This document shows, piece by piece, positions 13,829 through 17,534 of a DNA stretch of 17,534 nucleotides. The notes below the pieces were generated by a model. The model saw only the letters and a list, made by a program, of their open reading frames with translations, was not told the DNA's origin and did not search any database. A program made the position numbers and the translations under genes. The stretch's first letter is position 1, and each line of letters opens with the position of its first letter. This stretch comes from JBBQSU01 sp038234815 (GTDB lineage Bacteria; Planctomycetota; Phycisphaerae; Tepidisphaerales; Tepidisphaeraceae): NCBI GenBank assembly GCA_038234815.1, contig JBBQSU010000080.1:1-17534 (forward strand), written 5' to 3'.

Positions 13829-14515
13829 TTACTCCAGCCCCGCCAGACGCTTCTGCGCCTCGGCAAGCTCTTTGTCCATTTTCAATGCAAGTTCATACTC
13901 CTCGCGGGCTTTGGCTTTCATCCCGCGGAGTTCGTAAACGACCCCCAAATTATAATGCACCTCGGCGGGAGCAAGCACTTCCGAAAGCTGTGCGGTGGCC
14001 TCGTCGATGCGGCCGTGCCGGGCCAGCATCAAACCATAATTGGTTCGGCAAAGCACGTTTTTTGGGCTGTGCGCGATCCCTTTCTGGTATGACGCTTCGG
14101 CGTCGTCATATCGACCGGCAAGTTCCTGACAAAAACCCAGACTGGCCCAGGCGTTGGGTGCGCCATTGGTCTGTTTCTCGTACGCCTGCCATGCCGCAAT
14201 CGCCTGCGGATACGCCTTCATTGTCGTGTAGACCACCGCCAGCCGGTACATCGCCGGCTCGAACCCAGGGTCAATCTTGAGCGCTTCCTTGTACTGTTCG
14301 ACAGCCCGCGACGGCGTATTCTGGCTTTCGGCTAGCTGCCCAGCGGCCATGCGGGTCTGCAGATTGATCGCCGGTTCCTTCCCGTCAAAATTAGAATGCT
14401 GCGCGCCCAGTTGATTGGCCGCGTCCTGGTTCAGCAATTGCGGGCCACCGGATTTTCCACCGCACCCCCCGGCCAACACCGCACCCACAATGCACAGCAC
14501 GCCAGTTCGCTTCAT
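13829..14515 (-). CDS. TPR-repeat lipoprotein
   Basis: The 228-residue protein starts with a lipoprotein signal peptide, MKRTGVLCIVGAVLAGGC, with C18 as the modified residue. From about residue 60 it has four to five tetratricopeptide repeats. Examples are RAVEQYKEALKIDPGFEPAMYRL, then YPQAIAAWQAYEK, YDDAEASYQKGIAHSPKN, IDEATAQLSEVL and AKAREEYELALKMD. TPRs bind other proteins; the partner is unknown. The start at 14515 is supported by GGAAGGA seven bases before it and by the signal peptide; the frame is open to 14554, but that adds charged residues before the signal. It resembles PilW/NlpI-like lipoproteins only in domain layout. It heads the minus-strand cluster with the membrane protein and the bactofilin. 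Confidence 0.88.
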   Translation of the reverse strand: MKRTGVLCIVGAVLAGGCGGKSGGPQLLNQDAANQLGAQHSNFDGKEPAINLQTRMAAGQLAESQNTPSRAVEQYKEALKIDPGFEPAMYRLAVVYTTMKAYPQAIAAWQAYEKQTNGAPNAWASLGFCQELAGRYDDAEASYQKGIAHSPKNVLCRTNYGLMLARHGRIDEATAQLSEVLAPAEVHYNLGVVYELRGMKAKAREEYELALKMDKELAEAQKRLAGLE

Positions 14516-14738
14516 TTGATCGTCCTTCCGCAAGTCCATCGCCTTCGTCCCCAACGCCCGACAGTTGCTATCATCGGCATCCGGTCGCTACTCGGGTGAA
14601 TCCACTCCCGCACGCTCGCCTCACACGCCGATAAACGGATATTTGAATCCGAATCGAATGAGAAGAAGATTTTTCAGGCTAATTCCGTTCGCGGACTCTT
14701 TTCCCACGCTCGCCGGTGGTATTATTCCTGTCACTTTT

Positions 14739-15815
14739 ATGCGCGACACACAATTCAATATCTGGTTGCACACCCTGGCGGTATTGACGGCAGCGACCAC
14801 GTTCCCGTTGATCTTCATCGGCGGGTTAGTCACGTCGCATGGCGCGGGCATGAGCGTGCCCGACTGGCCCAACAGCTACGGTTACAACATGTTCCTCTTC
14901 CCGCCCAGCAAATGGCTCGGCGGAATTTTCTATGAGCATACGCATCGCCTGATGGGCACGCTGGTCGGGTTCCTCGCCGTTCTGCTCACGATCGTCGCGT
15001 GGAAGGTCGAGCGGCGCCCGCGCGTCCGCTGGGTCTGCACGGGCGTGCTGGTGGCAATCATATTTCAGGGCGTGCTTGGTGGACTGCGTGTGGTGCTGGT
15101 CAATCTTGATCTAGCGGTCGTCCATGCCTGTGTGGCGCAGGCCTTCTTCTGCCTGGCCGCGCTCAGCGCACTGATGACCTCACGGTGGTGGATCGCGCGC
15201 CAGACCGCGCCGGCCTCGGGCTTGGCCGATCGCACGCTTGCGCGCCTGGCTGCGTTGTGCGTCGTCGTCATCTATGGCCAGTTGATCGTCGGGGCCCTCA
15301 TGAGGCACTACAACGCCGGACTGGCCATCCCCGATATCCCCTTGGCTTATGGCAAGTGGCTTCCCCCCACCACGGCCGAGGAATTGACCTCGATCAACCA
15401 TCTCCGCTTGCAGGAACCGGGCCTGCTGCGCGTCACCCTCGACCAAATCTGGCTGAACTTCGGCCATCGGCTCGGGGCAATCCTGGTCAGCATCACGGTC
15501 GCCGTTTCGGCCGGGTGGACACTGGCCCGGTCCAACGAATCCCGCCTGCGCCGCCCGGCGTGGCTGATGGGGATCTTGCTGATCGCACAGTTGATCCTCG
15601 GCATTTTCACCATCCTCATGCGTAAGCCTGCCGATCTGGCCAGCACCCACGTCGCTGTCGGCGCGCTCCTCCTTGTCACCGCGTTCGTTCTCACCGCCCG
15701 GGCCTGGCATTTCAATTCAACTGCCGACACGCGTACCCAGCGCCTCCCCACCGGACCGACGCCCACATTGTTACCGAAACTTTCAAGCTCACCTCTTTGC
15801 AATCCTACACCATGA
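14739..15815 (+). CDS. ctaA: Heme A synthase (COX15/CtaA family)
   Basis: CtaA oxidises the C8 methyl of heme O to the formyl of heme A for cytochrome aa3-type oxidase. From the ATG at 14739 it has 358 residues and about eight membrane helices in two similar halves. The first half has SHGAGMSVPDWPNSYG (33-48) and the heme-ligand histidines of EHTHR (67 and 69) and VVHA (129). The second half has MRHYNAGLAIPDIPLAYG (188-205), FGHR (H243) and STHV (H304). The frame is open 58 codons upstream, but that part is not family-like. No Shine-Dalgarno sequence is seen; TATTAT at 14720-14725 is 13 bases before the start, without a good -35. The C-terminus (after about 325) is an unconserved polar tail. 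It overlaps ctaB by four bases. Confidence 0.95.
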   Translation: MRDTQFNIWLHTLAVLTAATTFPLIFIGGLVTSHGAGMSVPDWPNSYGYNMFLFPPSKWLGGIFYEHTHRLMGTLVGFLAVLLTIVAWKVERRPRVRWVCTGVLVAIIFQGVLGGLRVVLVNLDLAVVHACVAQAFFCLAALSALMTSRWWIARQTAPASGLADRTLARLAALCVVVIYGQLIVGALMRHYNAGLAIPDIPLAYGKWLPPTTAEELTSINHLRLQEPGLLRVTLDQIWLNFGHRLGAILVSITVAVSAGWTLARSNESRLRRPAWLMGILLIAQLILGIFTILMRKPADLASTHVAVGALLLVTAFVLTARAWHFNSTADTRTQRLPTGPTPTLLPKLSSSPLCNPTP

Positions 15816-16726
15816 AGCCAGTTGCCGAATTCACCGAACTTCAGTCCGCCGTCCAGAGCGCGCCCGCCAGCACCGCCCGCTTCAGGGATTTCTACGAGTT
15901 GACCAAACCGCGGATGAATTTCCTCGTCGTCATCACCACCGCAGTGGGCTATTACATGGCCGCCCACACTCTCGGCGACTGGACTCGCCTGATCCACACC
16001 CTCCTGGGCACGATGCTCACCGCGTCGTGTGCTGCGACGTTGAACCAATGGATGGAGGTCGATTTCGACCGGCGGATGCCCCGCACGCGTAATCGTCCGC
16101 TCGTCGCCGGCAGGATTTCCTCCACCGAAGCCGTCGCCTTTGCCCTGTTGCTTGGCATTGGCGGAATCTCGTATCTGGCGATTTGCGTGAATGCTTTGAC
16201 GGCGGTTCTGGGGCTTATGACGGTCGTGAGCTATTTGTTGATTTACACCCCGATGAAACGCCACAGCAGCCTCAACACTGTCATCGGCGCTATCCCCGGG
16301 GCCATCCCGCCCATGATGGGCTTTACTGCCGTCCAAAACGACTTTTCGCCCGGCGCGCTCGCCCTCTTCAGCATCCTTTTCCTCTGGCAGATGCCCCACT
16401 TTCTGGCCATTGCCATCCTTTATCGGGACGATTACGCCGCCGGCGGATTCAAGATGCTTCCCGTCATCGATCCCAAGCTCAACATCACCAGCCGAATGAT
16501 CGTACTTTATGCCGCGGCACTGGTGCCGGTCAGCCTCATGCCGACATTGCTTGGTCTAACTGGAAATTTCTATCTCGTCGTGGCGATGCTTATGAGCATG
16601 GCCTTCCTGAGTTTCGGCGTGGCTTGCGCTATCGGCAGACAACGCATCGACGCCCGCAAGCTCTTCTTTGCCTCCATCATCTATCTCCCCTTGCTTCTGG
16701 CAGCGATGATGTTCGATAAGCTTTAG
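15812..16726 (+). CDS. ctaB: Protoheme IX farnesyltransferase (heme O synthase)
   Basis: CtaB (CyoE/COX10) is a membrane prenyltransferase that adds farnesyl diphosphate to heme B to make heme O, the substrate of CtaA. The 304-residue protein has YELTKPRMNFLVV (28-40), the aspartate-rich motif around NQWMEVDFDRRMPRTRNRP (78-96), YTPMKRHSSLNTVIGAIPGA with MMGFTA, and LFLWQMPHFLAIAILYRDDY in the second half. The ATG at 15812 overlaps the ctaA stop as ATGA; a TTG at 15797 in the same frame is possible but unneeded. The farnesyl donor derives from IPP/DMAPP, which the IspH encoded in this window produces. No oxidase subunit gene is seen nearby within the window. Confidence 0.96.
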   Translation: MKPVAEFTELQSAVQSAPASTARFRDFYELTKPRMNFLVVITTAVGYYMAAHTLGDWTRLIHTLLGTMLTASCAATLNQWMEVDFDRRMPRTRNRPLVAGRISSTEAVAFALLLGIGGISYLAICVNALTAVLGLMTVVSYLLIYTPMKRHSSLNTVIGAIPGAIPPMMGFTAVQNDFSPGALALFSILFLWQMPHFLAIAILYRDDYAAGGFKMLPVIDPKLNITSRMIVLYAAALVPVSLMPTLLGLTGNFYLVVAMLMSMAFLSFGVACAIGRQRIDARKLFFASIIYLPLLLAAMMFDKL

Positions 16727-16769
16727 CCGATGAGCGCCATCAATTTCGCTCTATGCGTCTCCCCGCTTC

Positions 16770-16788
16770 GGTCGTAAACTACGCGACC
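16770..16788. repeat. Inverted repeat after ctaB
   Basis: GGTCG, nine bases, CGACC lies in the 95-base gap between ctaB and the next gene. There is no T run, so it is at best a weak terminator or a binding site before the downstream gene. No convincing promoter was recognised in this gap. Confidence 0.25.
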
Positions 16789-16821
16789 AGTCGAACCGTA
16801 ACTGCAATTTGGGAGACGAGA

Positions 16822-17534
16822 ATGAAAATCCTACTGACAATACTTGTGTGCGTTCTTGGCGGTGCATCCTGGCTTTGCGCCGATTGGAAGGAGCCGGAAG
16901 ACGGCAAGCTGAAGGAAAAGCAACTGGTGGAATACATCGCGGCGATCAAAGAGATCAACGCGATGATGAAGACCGCCGGCAAGGCGATGGAAGGCAACAA
17001 CTCGGGCGCGGCCGGCATGGCGATGGTCTTGAAAACGGGGGAGAAGTATAAGGCCCTGATCGCCAAGCATGGCTTTGAGGAGGAAGAGTTCAATTGGGTG
17101 GGGACGAGAGTGTGGGAAAGCTGGCCGACGGTGATGCTGCAAACTCAGTGGGAGGAGCAGTGGCGTCCCGAGTTGGAAAAACAGCAGGCGAAGAACCTCG
17201 CCGAGCAGGAAGCCCTGAAGAAAAAGATCGCCGACCTTCAGGCCGCGATTAAATCCGGCAAGCGGGTGTTGACGCAGCAGCAGCGAGACGAGGCGATCAA
17301 GAACGGCACGGCTGAGCGGGATTCGATTAAGGAGGAGATCAAGGGCAAGGATGAGGAGATCAAGCAGGCCCAGACCGATATCAAAGTCAAAGAAACCGAA
17401 GCTGCCGCGGCCGACAAGCTGGCGGCCAATCCACCGGCGGAAATCAGCGCCGACGACAAGCCGGCGTATATCGAAGACCAGAAGGCCCAGGCCACAGCGG
17501 CACGCGAGGCGGCCAAGGATTTGCGCGCCGCGCT
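16822..17534 (+). CDS. Secreted coiled-coil protein, 3' end outside window, unknown function
   Basis: The frame is open from the ATG at 16822 to the window end (237 codons), and GGGAG lies six bases before the start. The protein begins with a probable signal peptide (MKILLTILVCVLGGASWLCA) and a likely cut before DWKEPEDGK, so it is probably exported to the periplasm. The mature part is strongly charged. Residues 25-110 contain two conserved-looking tryptophans in FNWVGTRVWESWP. After about residue 115 comes a long K/E/A/Q-rich region, for example KIADLQAAIKSGK and RDSIKEEIKGKDEEIKQAQ, with coiled-coil character. I do not recognise the family. The gene may be cotranscribed with ctaAB or independent. 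Its length is unknown. Confidence 0.75.
   Translation, partial: MKILLTILVCVLGGASWLCADWKEPEDGKLKEKQLVEYIAAIKEINAMMKTAGKAMEGNNSGAAGMAMVLKTGEKYKALIAKHGFEEEEFNWVGTRVWESWPTVMLQTQWEEQWRPELEKQQAKNLAEQEALKKKIADLQAAIKSGKRVLTQQQRDEAIKNGTAERDSIKEEIKGKDEEIKQAQTDIKVKETEAAAADKLAANPPAEISADDKPAYIEDQKAQATAAREAAKDLRAA

Noticed and set aside
15347..16399. Long open frame (350 codons) on the minus strand
   Set aside because: It lies antisense to ctaA and ctaB, has low-complexity D/G/H/R-rich composition and no motif; the plus-strand genes are certain.
1..17534. Mobile element, defence island or CRISPR
   Set aside because: No transposase, integrase, nuclease-toxin pair, direct repeats at regular spacing or tRNA gene was seen; gene content is mainly core metabolism and envelope.

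Overview
The window is gene-dense, GC-rich bacterial chromosome with no gene-free stretch longer than about 225 bases. No rRNA, tRNA, CRISPR array, insertion sequence or integrase was seen. Three things point to a planctomycete, probably of the Phycisphaerae: a planctomycete-type N-terminal zinc ribbon joined to a membrane domain (11405-12634), a bactofilin-like beta-helix protein, and lipoproteins plus a dTDP-rhamnose operon that suggest a Gram-negative style envelope. This placement is inference from protein style, not from a marker gene.

Left part (1-2209, plus strand): the 3' end of a 7TM-HD phosphodiesterase (PgpH/YqfF type), ybeY and a CNNM/CBS/CorC-type membrane protein. They are joined by two ATGA overlaps and form a translationally coupled operon. 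The order combines pgpH-ybeY, typical of Firmicutes, with ybeY-corC, typical of enterobacteria.

Next (2244-5719, minus strand): a complete dTDP-L-rhamnose operon in the order rfbC-rfbA-rfbB-rfbD, running from glucose-1-phosphate to dTDP-L-rhamnose. Upstream of it on the same strand is ispH, the last step of the MEP isoprenoid pathway. ispH is divergent from queC (7-deazaguanine/queuosine synthesis), with 120 bases between them.

Middle (7571-10386, minus strand): a three-gene ABC importer of the FecCD/BtuCD type (binding lipoprotein, permease, ATPase) for a metal chelate or corrinoid. Its 3' end overlaps queC, and its first gene sits directly behind a near-consensus sigma70 promoter.

Right part (10456-14515): five less-known genes. 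On the plus strand are a coiled-coil protein with a C-terminal membrane anchor and the zinc-ribbon multipass protein. On the minus strand are a TPR lipoprotein, a four-helix membrane protein and a bactofilin-like protein built on an 18-residue repeat. They look like envelope or cytoskeleton genes, but only the bactofilin and TPR folds can be named.

End (14739-17534, plus strand): ctaA and ctaB overlap by four bases and make heme A for an aa3-type cytochrome oxidase. They are followed by a secreted, lysine/glutamate-rich coiled-coil protein that runs off the window.

A recurring feature is that several genes without a Shine-Dalgarno sequence (the ABC binding protein, ispH, rfbC, queC, perhaps ctaA) carry a -10-like hexamer only 6-13 bases before the start codon. 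This suggests leaderless or very short-leader mRNAs alongside genes with good ribosome binding sites.
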